DNA of 64,000 bases from Flammula alnicola (Eukaryota; Basidiomycota; Agaricomycetes; Agaricales; Strophariaceae), in assembly GCA_015499995.1 (NCBI GenBank), contig JADNRV010000051.1:62001-126000 (forward strand), in the 5' to 3' direction. Shown here piece by piece: positions 1 to 11,744 of this stretch (its first letter is position 1; every line of letters starts with the position of its first letter). The position numbers and the translations under genes were made by a program. A model generated the notes under the pieces. It made no database searches, was not told the origin of the DNA, and saw only the letters and a list, made by a program, of their open reading frames with translations.

Positions 1-2664
1 TGTGGTGTGATGGTTAGCTTTTAATAGAAAAAGAACTAAAAAGAATTTAAATGAACCGCGTACCTCCCATCGAGAACGAGCCTCTTCGTCGCTCATAGTC
101 AGTGCCTTTTAAACAGTACGAGATTGTTAGCTGTGATATATGCCGCGCAACAAGAACAAGGAAAGCATACCTGCTGGATAGCATTCGCCGTGCCTCTCGT
201 GTCCCAAGGATTGATCGCAATACACGATCTGAACCCGCTGTAGCTGTAGCTGCCCGTAAACTACACAACAGTGAATACACAATACGAAAGGAGTCAAGAC
301 AAGAAAAGCCAACCCACCTCACTCAAGATCAATGGCCTATAGCTTCCCTCCTGACATTCCACAAACTCATGCGTGCGCAACGCCATACCCTCCTCAAGCT
401 CGTCACAATAAATGCATCCGCCACAGTTAGCAGTGCCAAATACTGACTAAACGTTAGATCCTGCGTGTGCAGAAACACGACAGGCTGATAAGTGAGGGTA
501 GAAAAACGCGAGTTGATGCGCGACACGACGTCAGTGACGCCACCTGCGGCGGCCTCATTGGGCTCGGAGGTCTGCAGAGCGATTTGGATGAGGACGACTT
601 TGCCTTGCCAGGAGGGGTATTTGTCGAGGAAAGCTTCGAATGCGACGAGTTTGTGTCGCACGCCCTGGATCTCGTCCAGCTTGTCTCGACCGACGACGAT
701 CTTCATCCCCGAGTATCGCGTCCTCAACACCTGAACCCATTCGGCCACCTCCGGTTCGCGTCTACATCGTGCTCAGGCGCGAGAAGCAAAGAGAGGGGAA
801 TAACACGCACTTGCGGACATGCAACTGCCTCACATCAATACCCATGGGGAACACCCCAACGTCAACGAACCTGCCCCTCTCAACAACCCCGTCTCTGACC
901 CTCTTCTCCTTTCCCACCTCTCCCTGCTCCTTTTCCGCAACCGTGAGCCCCTCTCCTTCGGGTATCTGAATGCCTCTCGGCAGCGCCTCAAAGCTCAGGA
1001 TCCGACTAACAGTCTGCCTCCAATGCCTCGCATAGTTCGCCGTCTGGAACCCAACCACATCCGCACCCAGCATCCCACGCAACAAGTCCTTCCGCACGGA
1101 CAGGCAGCGGAAAATCTCGGATGACGGGAACGCGACGTGCATGAAGAATCCGATCGGTGTACTCGGCGGGATTTTGGGCGAAAGTCGGAGGAGGGTGGGC
1201 AGGAGGAGCAGGTGATAGTCGTTCACCCAAATGATGTCGCCGTCTTGGTAGTTTGCGATGATGGCATCCGCGAACCGCTGGTTGACGGCGACGTATTGCC
1301 TGTACGATGCAGATTCGTAGAATAACTTCGTTTTTGGCGCGTCAGGGACGGCGTAGTGAAGGCATGGCCAGAGGACCTGTAGATAGAAGTGTTAATACAC
1401 TGCACTTCTTGAGATTCCATTTCATGTAGCCACTTTCATAATATAGCCTCCATCGTAGATGATCCCATTCAACAAGAGCCGGGCAGCCAACGACAAGCGC
1501 AGCAGCAAACTTGATTCGTGACTTTCCGGATATTTGGCCACCTCATCCCAGTTGTTGCCAAGGGGAGAGCCGCAAAGCCAGCAGCGTCCAAGAACCACAT
1601 AAAACGATGGCTCTAGAAAGTGGATCTACGGCTGCTGCTCGATATTAAACAGATTATGCCAGATCTACAGCAACACAGTCATGGGCGATCTAGCGTTCAT
1701 GGCTCTGTTGCTGTTGCACAACCTCGACAGTTGCAAGGCATAAAGAAGGGGTAGAAAGGGAGGCTATCCTTATGAAACTAGCGGCACAATAGAGAGCGCA
1801 CATACCTGATGACAAAATTCGTCGTAGCAGCTCTGGAACTCTGCATCGGGAATCCACACTGGCAAACTGTTGCGCTGAGCCAGCATGCGGTGGTCGATGT
1901 CCTTCCGCAGTTCCTCGCCAAAGCTGTCCGTTGGCGTCCCGAGCGTGCCGACCCATAGTCTCTTCTTCATCCGCTCACCAACACTCTCCACCGCGTTCTT
2001 CAACCCGCCATTGCAGTGCGGGTTCGGCTCCATATGCCATGTGTGGAACGAAGAGGTAGGCGAGTCGGCGATCGGGGAAGTTGCAGCACGAGCGGTAGAC
2101 GGTGCGCGGCGCGATGAGGACCTGCTGTGTTTCCGGCGCAGACGCGGCGTAGATTGAGAGTCCGGATGGGTCGTTTGATGCTTGCGCGGGGCGGGTGAGG
2201 TGGGCGTCGCAATGCTTGGCTCTGGGTCGAGCGCAAACCGGGTAAGCTTGGAGCTACCAAACGGATTCGACGCCTCGATCGTCGGCGAGCGGGTTGAGGG
2301 TGTCGCGAACCGGCTCTGTGACAACAATGATGAAAGGTTTGCACGCATAATTAAAGCAACTCACCTTGTCTTTGAGGTCATCAACAATACTCTTGAGGGG
2401 ACCGCTCGCACTAGATGAGCGGGTGTGCGAGTTGTTCGTGATAAGCGCTGGTTTCAGTGGCTTGTTCTTCGCAGCTTCACCCGACGCGTTGCCTGCAGTA
2501 ACGGCGGCTAGCCGGTGAGCAACGGCAGGAATCGTGTTGTCGGCATCATTGTGAACAGGCAGCAGGCCTGCCTCTGGCGTGGGGGGTGCCGACTCGCCTA
2601 GAACGGCGGTAGTCGGGAGGAAAAGAGAGGCGATGACAACACGGTGGTTGCGGAATGAGGACAT
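1..2664 (-). CDS. Trehalose-6-phosphate synthase/phosphatase (Tps2/Tps3-like), partial, with a frameshift
   Basis: Trehalose synthesis: glucosyl transfer from UDP-glucose to glucose-6-phosphate, or a regulatory subunit of that complex. The start ATG is at 2664-2662. Exons on the minus strand are 2664-2365, 2315-1806, 1376-811, 761-318, 260-171 and 105-64; the gene then leaves the window, so any C-terminal phosphatase domain is not visible. Family motifs seen are RLWVGTLGTPTDSF, LPVWIPDAEF, LWPCLHYAVPDAPKTK, VNDYHLLLLP, GFFMHVAFPSSEIFRC, GADVVGFQTANYARH and NPWDTRGTANAIQQ. A Ser/Arg-rich N-terminal extension precedes the GT20 domain, as in fungal Tps2/Tps3 proteins. Exon 4 is one base short: the motif SLREGMALRTHEFVECQEGS is read only by changing frame near 388-397. 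Intron 2 is 429 nt, far longer than the others. Family assignment is secure; the choice between Tps2 and a Tps3/Tsl1 subunit is not. Confidence 0.9.
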
Positions 2665-4418
2665 CTTGAAGGACAGAAGGTGAACTGGGGGTTCATATAC
2701 GGGATACGACGTCACGATCGATGACAGTCTATGCACCTTTTGGGATTTGTACCAGTTCGTTGTTCGTTATCGGGATTTCTCTCGTGTAGACTCGGAACTG
2801 CGTCTTAGGATTTCGTGTTGTAGTCTTTCTTATAAATACATTGCAATCATCCTATATAAAGGCTTTAGGTAATGCAAAAATTGGCTGTTTATTAGGACTC
2901 ACCTTGGTCTTTGGCTTCTGTCCTTGAACAAAGTTCCAACTTGTATAAACTGAAATTTTCAACGCTGGTCATGTTACGGATTGACCCCGTCGCGATCACA
3001 GGGCCATTTTTACACCCGCTCGAAGCTGCCCGACATCATTCTCACGCAGAAACCCCAAGTAAATCACCGAGGTTTTTCCTCACCCACGTTCTTGCCTGTT
3101 CTTGCTCTTCAGCATTTCTTCCGATGACAGGTAACAGAGATGAAGCGATAATGTTGTCAAAGAGGTCCTTGTAAGAAAAGGAATGGGAGACGGTAAAGAA
3201 AAGCAGACTTGAAGCAGACACACCATATTAAACGCTTTGGGCTTCCATCGTTTCGTCTTCTGTGCCTGCCGTAGTCTTTGCCTATCGCTCCTTGCTAAGC
3301 GCTTCGTATGTCTACAAGCAAAATATGTGAATGTATGCTTAACTTCGGTGGGGAATTTCTAACGCAAGATGTTCTGCCGAGCTGCCGATTCGGATTGTCG
3401 GAACATCGCACGGCTGTGCCGCATATATGCACCTTTTTAAGAAAAACAATATCATTTAAGGTCCAAAGACTCCAGATAGAAAACATATTCTTACTTCTGG
3501 AAGATTCCCGGAACCAGTGATTTCGGTCGCTCGGAAATGTATGCCGTTCGAGCTTCGAAGTATTGCAATTACTCACCACTGCTGGACAGCCGAACAAACA
3601 CAGCTTTCACATTGCTGCATATTTCACCAGCGCGACAAGGCTGAGATAATAGCAAAGTTAGGGAGGAGAGGGTGGTGGGAGGAAGAAAGGGGGAGGTTCA
3701 GAGTAGGTGTAGAAACTGACTCGGAACCCCAGTAGGAACAGATGCTGTAGATGCCGCAAACTCGGCATATCCGGCGCGCTCAAACTGAAGAGCTCCGGCT
3801 AGCTCAGGCCGGGAGAATTCTCGCAGATTTCACAAAGATCCTCTCGTGAATGCGATCCTGAGCATGCGACGGGCGATTCAGAGCTACCCTCTAGTTTAAC
3901 AGTTCTTGAAATCTTCGTGGTAAGCCACGACGGTCATCGCTCTGTTGTTTCTTTTATATATACAGTAATCCCGAGGTCTCCGCCTACCATTTTTCTAATG
4001 CTATCGAAATTTCTCGTCACTGCCTGTATCATCTACTGGCCAGATTAAACTCTCTCGATTTACGAGAATTCCAACTCACTTCATCGGAATCGCAAAAAAA
4101 CAAGCCGTGAATCTTGAGTTCAACGGAGAATCCCAGCCTTCAAACTGCCTTGGGATATATTTAGGAAGCCCCACCTTGCTCCTCCTTGCTCATTACCTGG
4201 ATGGCATATCTAGAGACTGGTATCTGCAGGGCGAACGTGGCTTCATCTTACTCCGCATTATCGGAATAATCGTTGAAACCTCTCTTTGGACAGAAACCAA
4301 CGCCGTGTGCGTCTCGACTGCTCTCCGATGTAGATTGATTATCGTATCGTGACACTGACCCATACGGAAGATGATCCAAGTGTTGATTACTCGACCGGAA
4401 GGTCCTGCCATTCCTACA
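2665..4418. other. Intergenic region upstream of the trehalose gene
   Basis: About 1.75 kb between two minus-strand genes. It holds the promoter of the trehalose gene on its left and the 3' flank of the rhamnosidase on its right. Open frames here are short and show no family motifs. I see no RNA gene or clear repeat. Confidence 0.6.
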
Positions 4419-6986
4419 CTAGTTGCTAATGATAATAGAATGTTTTCCACCGTCCAAGAGAACGGACTTGGCCTGATTCTCCGAAGAACGTATTCGTATC
4501 CCGTCGATCACAAGTGCTTCCAGAGCAGCTATACCCTCCGGAAGATGTAAAATACCTGTTGTGCCTTCTGGAGTATTTACCTCCAAGGCGAAGTTGTTAA
4601 CATGGTTATCGGGAGACATTCCGATGGTCCACTGCACTCCAAACCACCCGAGCGAGGTCTCAAAGCCTCCTTCCGCGGCTGGTAAACCACCATTAATATG
4701 TGGCGAGATAGCCCATGTCTTTCCTTGCGGGGAGGTGACAGTCAGCCCCAGAACGTAGAACGTCAGTGCAGACGTTGGTCCAGAGCTCCAGCCGTGACTG
4801 TGCGAGGTGTATGCTGGATCATCATTGTATCCCTGATAATATCGATACCTACAGGAGCAAGAGCCAGAAAATATTAACGAGAGCTTTCAAGGGTCGTTGG
4901 AAGATAAGACTCACGCGATTGACCCGTTAGCAGTGAAACCTTCTAAGAGGGTGCTTTGAACCGAAATATCGGTATATAGCATGTACCCCCATGTACGCCG
5001 GATAAGATCCATGGCGCGTGCGTCGTTTCCAGCCTCGAAGTGCGCTTGCACCTATACCCACACACCAAGGGGCTTTCAGCAAACATACTGACAACGATAC
5101 TACTGACATACCTCAAAACCGCTGATAAAAGGACTGATCGTATCAGGAAGTTCAGGCGCTACGGGCCCAAGGTCGTTCCAGTTCTTCTCCAGGCCATCGC
5201 TGACGAGCTTGGCTTGAGCAGGAGACGTCGTGAGGTTAAACAGAATGGCGAAAGAGTTCGCGTCCTGGGGACAAAGAGTAGTCGTTTGGTTATCCCGATA
5301 CATCCCAGCGCTTTCAAGCCAGAAGGCTTCATTGAAGTTTTGCTTGAGAGCGCTAGCATTGCGGCCCCAAGCGGCGGAGAGGTCGGTCACGTTCAGGTAT
5401 TCCGAGAGTGTGGCGGCTGTTGTAAGAACCTAAAGCTTATTGCAGTTGATTGGCTGAGGAACGAGATATATAATGGGCGGACCTTGTAAAGTATTGCGTT
5501 ACCTTCGGCATTGTACCCTCCTCCACCTTGCCTTGCCCAATCCCGAAGTCCAGTCACATCCATCAGACCCGTACTATCAACTTTTCCCTCAAGAAAAGCG
5601 ACAGCTTTGGTATAATTCGCCCAAACATTCTGGAGCCAAGCCGTGTCTCCAGAGAATAAATAATAATTATCTGAATCGACGAGGAAACCCCTGAACAATA
5701 TGATATCAAACAACATCAAGGTAACTTACACGTTCCAATCAAAGTCCAGGCATGGTAAGTATCCGATCCTTGCTGGTTCAGAGGAGGTCCAGATTCAGGC
5801 AGGGCACCTGTTTTAGGGTTTATCGCTGCAAACATTGTGGATAACGCATTCCTGGTTGGCAGGAGGTCATTCGTCGAGACAAACTGAGTCGGAACAGCGA
5901 TTCCCATATCGCCTGTGTGCCAGTGCTCGTGAGCTTATCTCGTAGCCTGTCAGAAATTTGAATTGGCATACCAGGCCATACGGCTCTGTGAACATGAAAT
6001 CGGAATCAACTTTGAATGAAAATTAATGTGAATAGAGCAGCCTACCTATCGCGCTTAGCTCCGTCAACGATGATCGGGCCAGCAACACCCAAAACGGCAT
6101 TGTTCGCCCAAGCTGCAAGTATATAGAAATTTATCAGCTCGAGATGAGTGCCTTACGTTGTAACCAGGACTCACATCCTGCCGGAGCAAACGGTACTTGA
6201 CGCCCCGTGTCGAGAGGAACCGTGTTTGTTTGGACGGTATATGCTCCAGCATACCAAACTATGAAATACAACAGGATTACAAGTGCTTTCTCTTCAGATC
6301 CCAGATATTGCGCACCTTTGGTCAAAAAGTCCATGTCATGCGATTTTGGGTCGGATGCATAGAAATATCCAGCATAACTCCTCAAGTCGTCAACATGAGG
6401 CATGAACGATATAGCACACGAGACATTCGAGATCGTAATGGCCGCCGCGGAATTCGAGACAAGTGTGAGATATCGAAAGCCACCTCGGAGTGCAGCAACT
6501 GGCTGCGTCCAATAACCGACTTCCAACGGTGCATCGACGTGGAGCACACCATCGTAAGTGGTATTCGCAGATGGAAAAGACGAATCGTCAGACGCCGTGG
6601 GTCGAATGAAGAGGGGCGATTCAGTGAACGACAGTGACAGATCAGATGATGAGGAGACGGTGTCAAAGTTCATGGAAATTAATCCTCCGACCTAGAGTAC
6701 GCAAATTAGGATATATCGAACCTCCAGTACAAGAACTTGGGAAACATACTTCAATGCCAAAGTCCAACGCAACCCAAGAGCCATTTCCTGACAAAGTCGC
6801 GCGTCCTTTATTCTTCACGAGTAAACTGGCATCTCTTACAGATCCACTGGTCGAATGGATAGATGCAGGGTAAACAGTCTTCGATGTAGGCGCATAATTG
6901 AAGGAGTCCCATTTTCCTCTGGGGGCCATCCCAGATGCAATACAAGCATATGCCAGGAGAAACAAATACGAGGATAGCACATACAT
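4419..6986 (-). CDS. Secreted alpha-L-rhamnosidase, glycoside hydrolase family 78
   Basis: Predicted to remove terminal alpha-L-rhamnose from plant glycosides or pectin side chains outside the cell. Ten exons: 6986-6750, 6691-6316, 6258-6175, 6112-6046, 5985-5972, 5912-5730, 5670-5483, 5429-5112, 5051-4915 and 4848-4419. They sum to 2034 nt, giving 677 residues in one frame; exon 5 is only 14 nt. The start was chosen because it gives a signal peptide (MYVLSSYLFLLAYACIASG). The six-hairpin GH78 core is recognisable from GDMGIAVPTQF, DTYHAWTLIGTYNYYLFSGD, LRDWARQGGGGYNAEGNAIL, MYRDNQTTTLCPQDANSFA and SHSHGWSSGPTSALTFYVLG. A small beta-rich C-terminal domain ends in HSIIISN. Several N-x-S/T sites fit a secreted glycoprotein. 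Catalytic acids were not assigned. Family call is firm; substrate is inferred. Confidence 0.88.
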
Positions 6987-8072
6987 CCCGATGTCAATGA
7001 TGATCCGCACAATGGAGTCATCGTCGAGGTACATATATACAAAACCGTGAACCCTCAACGGGCCGTGTGGCAGCACGCATGACCTGACGAGATTTAGAAC
7101 ATAAGAACGGGAGGACAGCTGAGAGTTAAACATCCAACAAGAAGGCATCAATGACTTCCAGGTTCCTGTCACGAGCGAGAAGCATGTTCGAGGGCGGCCC
7201 GAGTTGAAGCAATAAATGGCGGAGAAATCAGAATCCAGAAGACCGCAACCCAAAAGACACAAAAATGAGCAGATGGCACAGGAAGTGACTAGTCAGACTC
7301 CTGATGAATTCGATATGTTTCGTCCAAGCCACACCAGTCACAGTTCAACGTTCAATGGCCATGGCCGACAAATCGCGACAAGTCGTACCACTGACTCGAG
7401 GCGTTTTGGCGCGAGAACATTAAGTTCAAAGTTTGCGATAGAAAACAAGGAAAGCTAGTCGACCGTCAGCCTAGCATTTTTATACAGGCACTGGCGAGGT
7501 AGTATTCGGGGTCCAAATGATGTGCCAATCTTTGTGCCACTTGCTGCCACTGAAAGGGATTACTTCCTGGGAGTGGAGGACAGCAGACATTCGGATGACA
7601 AATTATTCAGGTAAACGTGTTACTATCTGGCATGGCGCTTGATATTTTCTGGGATGTGCTCCGCAGGAGTACATCGCTTTTGGAGATTGGAAAGTTGGAG
7701 GATCATTGTCAGTGGCACGGTTCTGCGTCCGTGGGACTCCGAAGAGCCCTCGTGTTCCAAATAATGCACAACACAAATTTCCTAAACGGGGACATCTCTC
7801 GATCACATGCAAAAGATCTTGAAATCGGATGTGAAGCGCTCTTGTCTTCTGATTCAATTTTTGTAGGCTAGGACCTCTTTATGCCTGTGGCGAAATATCC
7901 GATTTTTTTGATTATATACAAGTGCCTTGAAGATTTTCACCTGAGTTAATCAAGAGTTCATTTATTAGACAATATTTACTATTATGTAAGCGCTTGACTG
8001 ATTGTTTAGTGGCTTGGTTAGGGCTATGTTTAATTACCTCTCTTCATCAGACAGTTCGACGTCGTTACTCGA
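6987..8072. promoter_or_regulatory. Divergent promoter region, rhamnosidase / HAPSTR1-like gene
   Basis: About 1.1 kb between divergently transcribed genes, so both promoters should lie here. Short open frames (for example 7216-7458 plus) have no recognisable domain. No regulatory element was assigned. Confidence 0.5.
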
Positions 8073-9251
8073 ATGGAGTCTCTCAACCTTAACACCCTCG
8101 TCAACTCACTTCCAACGGCCCAGCAGAATGCAGAGAAAGAACTCCTCAACGATTTCAAAGGTACGCCGTCTTTTTTAGTATTTGAAAGGCAAAAGTGCTG
8201 ACTCGGCACCGCCAATTTTTGTTGTTCTCACCAGCTGCTGCTTTGAGCATAACGACACTATATCGTTCATCGAGAAAGAACTCGAAACGGGCCTACAATG
8301 CAGGATATGCAACTGCTTGTCAGGATATGTTGAATTTCATCCAGCAGGGTGTCTCGGCGAGCGATATCGGCCAGTTGTTGTCGGGCTCGTCACAATCTGT
8401 GGAGGGCGGTGGCATGACAATTGGGAGGGTGATGGACTGGACAGAAGCAAGATTGGACGCGATCAAAGCACGGGAAGAGGAGGAGGATGAGGACGAGGAA
8501 CGGGAGAAAGACAAGGAACGTGCCCGGCCGCCTGCAGGAGCACCTGTCGCAGTCCCCGTCGTAACGAAACCAGAAGGCAGGAAACAGGTGCCACTAGTCT
8601 CAAGGAACACAAATCATCAGCCCAAAGACGCTGTGAGTTTCATTTGCTATGCCCTTGTGCTTATCACTAATTTTCTTTTAATCGATAACCCAGGCTGTAT
8701 CGCTACCGACGCCGAACTCACCTGTTGCTCACTCTAGCACACAACCGCCTTCAGAACCATCGTCTCCTTCGCCTCCTCCTTCCAGCACACTATCTCGCAC
8801 AGGTTCACGTCCAACCAAAGTCCGACCAGCACCGACAAAGGAGTCTTTTAACCCGACAGTACAACCGACACATTTCACTCCATCCACATTCCTTTCCGAG
8901 CCATTCCCTTCTACCCCATCTTCTGTTCCGTTCCCTGAAACACCTATCGTCATCGGCGCTGGTGCTAAACGGCGGCATGCTGTGATGATGATGCTCGATT
9001 CCAACTCTCCGACGATCTCCATAGGCGGTCCTTCCTCTGCTGGCTCCTCTCCCGGCATTACCGGAGGCAATCACGCAGGAACATACTCAAGCAACGCGGG
9101 CTCTAGTCTAAGCAAGCGACGGACCAGGAGTTCACGTAACCTCAGTCAGCTACAGGCCCATAATCCGAACATCAGCGTCATTCAAATGGCCCCAGAAGAC
9201 ATGGACGTCGAGGAGGATGGTCGAGAACGGAAACGCGTTGCCAGAAGATAA
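8073..9251 (+). CDS. HAPSTR1/TAPR1-like (DUF4588) protein
   Basis: Three exons (8073-8160, 8235-8632, 8694-9251) give 347 residues. Residues about 1-75 form an alpha-helical module with FKAAALSITTLYRSSRKN and RAYNAGYATACQDMLNFIQQ. This resembles the conserved region of the human stress-response protein HAPSTR1 (C16orf72), in which an aliphatic LYK-type helix is followed by a Gly-x2-x4-D-L/M-L helix. It is followed by a Glu/Asp/Lys-rich stretch (AREEEEDEDEEREKDKERAR) and a long Ser/Pro-rich disordered tail. The tail holds KRRTRSSRN and a terminal RERKRVARR that could act as nuclear localisation signals. In animals HAPSTR1 works with the ligase HUWE1. The match rests on a short motif read by eye, so the family name is moderately sure and the function here is inferred. 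Confidence 0.55.
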
Positions 9252-9817
9252 TGCATCTTTTTATTTACAAACAATAAACTGGAGAACTTTCTTTTCCTCT
9301 TTTCTTTGTTTCTTACGTTACCCATTCTTCACATCTTATCACCATACTGCGATCCCGTTTCCTGTTGTGTAGCAATCCCGATTCTCTCTTTTTGCATACA
9401 TCATTCATCATCAACATCATCATCTCACACATCCCAGTCATCCCCCTCATCCCATCATTTTAGTATTAGTAGTAGTAGTTTTTTACCGTACACTCTTTTA
9501 CGACACAATGGCTTACGAATTTCAACTCTTACGCCTGTTCTTCACTTAACACTCTTTGCCATTCGTAAGGATCGTCTCTAGACACGATAGACGCTTGCGA
9601 TTAACTCGGAGTTTGTAGATATAAGACAGCGCATATGATAAGCCAAATCGTGTATGTATCACTTTCTGCGACCTACCAGTTGAGATCAAAGTCATAAATT
9701 TCAGCTCGTCTTGCTAGCCGAAACAGGAAAAGAATTCCAAAAGAATGCATGTACCCGCAGTGGATAAAAATAAGACGATGAATTGCAGCAGTCTATGCGA
9801 GTGAGAGTTGGGCAGGA
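9252..9817. other. Convergent 3' region
   Basis: 566 bp between the stop codons of two convergent genes. It is rich in T/C tracts and should hold both 3' UTRs. No gene seen. Confidence 0.5.
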
Positions 9818-10770
9818 TCATACCAGCGTTTTGGCATCTTCTATACTCTTCTCCACTTTCTTCTCGACCTCCTCTACCTTGTGTTCTATAGCAACCTTGG
9901 CAGCCTCTACCGCCTTTTCCACTTCTTGTGCCTTCCCCCTCTCCCATCCTAGTGTCTCTTTCAGCTTCAAACCAGTCACTTCCTGAATCTTGTCTACAGC
10001 CACCACAGCACCGTGATCGAGCTGTTCCCGTGTACTCTTCGTCGCCTCCTTCACCCGCTCCCAGGTCATCTGCGAATGCGCCTTTGCGACTTCATGCTTT
10101 TGGGCCAGGGTGGGGAAGTAGGTGTCCTCGAGGTCACCAAGGTATTCGGACAGATTACCCGTCGTCTTGGGAAGGAAGTGCTGTGCAGAAACAACGAGGA
10201 AAATGGGAGGTAGTAGGAGCCGTGTGGGGAGCATGCGATTGCGGGCGAGGATAGAGCCGGTCAGAGTGGCGATGCCAGCGTACAGCAGGCCTGGTGTCAG
10301 GGATTCTTCAGGAGATATGATGGATTTTACGCGGTCTGTGGGGCAGAAATTTGATAAGTAAAAGTATGAAAAGTTGGATGAGGTGACACACTTTCTACTG
10401 CGTGCTCTACGCCGATCCATTTCGACACCCAGCCTTGAACATGTGCGTGGGCGTCGCCGTATGTCCGTAGGACGTGTCTGCGCACCACACCGATCTCTTT
10501 CTCGAGCCTTGACGGTGAGTTTACGAGCAGAATCTCTGGCGTAGGCGAGGGGTATATCGACAGCTGCAAAAAATCACATGTTTAGAAGAACTCTTTTCGT
10601 TGAAGCTTTGAAGACCGACCTTCTCTTGGGGTTCATGAAGCCCAACAGCCGTTCCGGCGACTGTTGCAGAAATAATTGCCCTTCTTGGCTGCGAAAGCAA
10701 CGTTTAGCTTCATTATTCATCATATTGAGGTTGATAGTCCACTCGCCACTCGAGAAGCTGTCCGAAACAT
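9818..10770 (-). CDS. MICOS complex subunit MIC26/MIC27 (apolipoprotein O family)
   Basis: A cristae-junction protein of the mitochondrial inner membrane. Four exons (10770-10750, 10688-10620, 10563-10392, 10335-9818) sum to 780 nt, or 259 residues. The start MFRTASRPRRAIIS is basic and lacks acids, like a mitochondrial presequence. Next come PEILLVNSPSRLEKEIGVVR and a hydrophobic pair around TPGLLYAGIATLTGSILARN and RLLLPPIFLVVSAQHFLP, followed by SEYLGDLEDTYFP. This is the usual ApoO-family order. The C-terminus is a charged helical region (EVEKAVEAAKVAIEHKVEEV). The first donor site (GTGGCG) is weak, but it is the only one that keeps the frame. Which of MIC26 or MIC27 it represents cannot be settled by eye. 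Confidence 0.8.
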
Positions 10771-11744
10771 GTTTAAACGGAGAGAAACAGGGAGCGTAAG
10801 AAATGTTTGCCGTCGGGAATGAACGGTCCATTCAGACATTGTTTGGCTCAGAGGACGTTGAACAACAGAGCTGTCAACCACGAAATCGGAAATGTCCGAA
10901 AACCTTTCGATCCAGGTTAACGTTCTTCCGATTCGATTCTTGTAAACGACTTCTCGCGCACTCAACCCTCTTCCGATAAGGAAGGTTAACTAAAATGTAC
11001 ATTTTCCGAGCCCCATTCACTCCAATTTTCCAAAACAGACGGAAAATTCGACCAATTCATGATCAACAACCAGTACGCACTACCGCATTGTTATTCCATT
11101 GCAACGTGCATAAAATTTCAAGCATGGTCCGGAGACATTTTACCTTATACTCACCCGAGTACTATTTTCCCAACCATGCTGGCCGCGGCCCCCCTCAGTA
11201 ATCTATCGAAGGCTAGCGCGACTAGTACCACTTGACTCCCCGCGGGAGCTACCTTGATTAGGCTTCAGAAGCTGGCACTTTGTACTCTCAAATTTTTGAT
11301 TATGATATTCGCTATCAGCTGATGATATCATGGCCTTTCCCTTCCATATACATCAATCAGAAATATGTTCTTTACATAGCTGTGGATAGCGGACATGTTC
11401 TTGATTTGGAGGACCTAGCGATGAAGGTGTGTGGGTCCCGGCTGACAGCTGTTGCTATCAAATGTTATAGTACTTATCTGTATAACAGGGTTTATTCGGG
11501 ATTTCTGCGGAATCAAAGAAGCAACAACGGAGACGGCACATGCCATCAATAATGCGGCATTCTGGTAAGAAGCCACGGGCGCTTAATGCGTTGCCTTTGT
11601 TATAAAAGCTTCCCTTTGTGCTTATCTCCCCCCAGGCAGCTGTCTCGTCCTTCAGATCATACCACCATCTTCCATCCTGAACCCCCATCTGAAAGCCGGG
11701 ACATTTTCCGTTTCAATCCTGCTCTTCGATTCCAAATCAGAAAT
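10771..11744. promoter_or_regulatory. Divergent promoter region, MICOS subunit / RBR ligase
   Basis: 974 bp between two divergent start codons. It contains the promoters of both genes; no other gene was recognised. Confidence 0.5.

Noticed and set aside
1377..1805. A box C/D snoRNA inside the long TPS intron.
   Set aside because: One GATGAG-like sequence is present, but no paired D box (CTGA) was found on the sense strand.
9700..9830. Possible extra 3' intron and exon of the MICOS subunit gene.
   Set aside because: The splice sites exist, but the following frame runs on without a nearby stop or homology; the in-frame TGA at 9818 gives a natural end.
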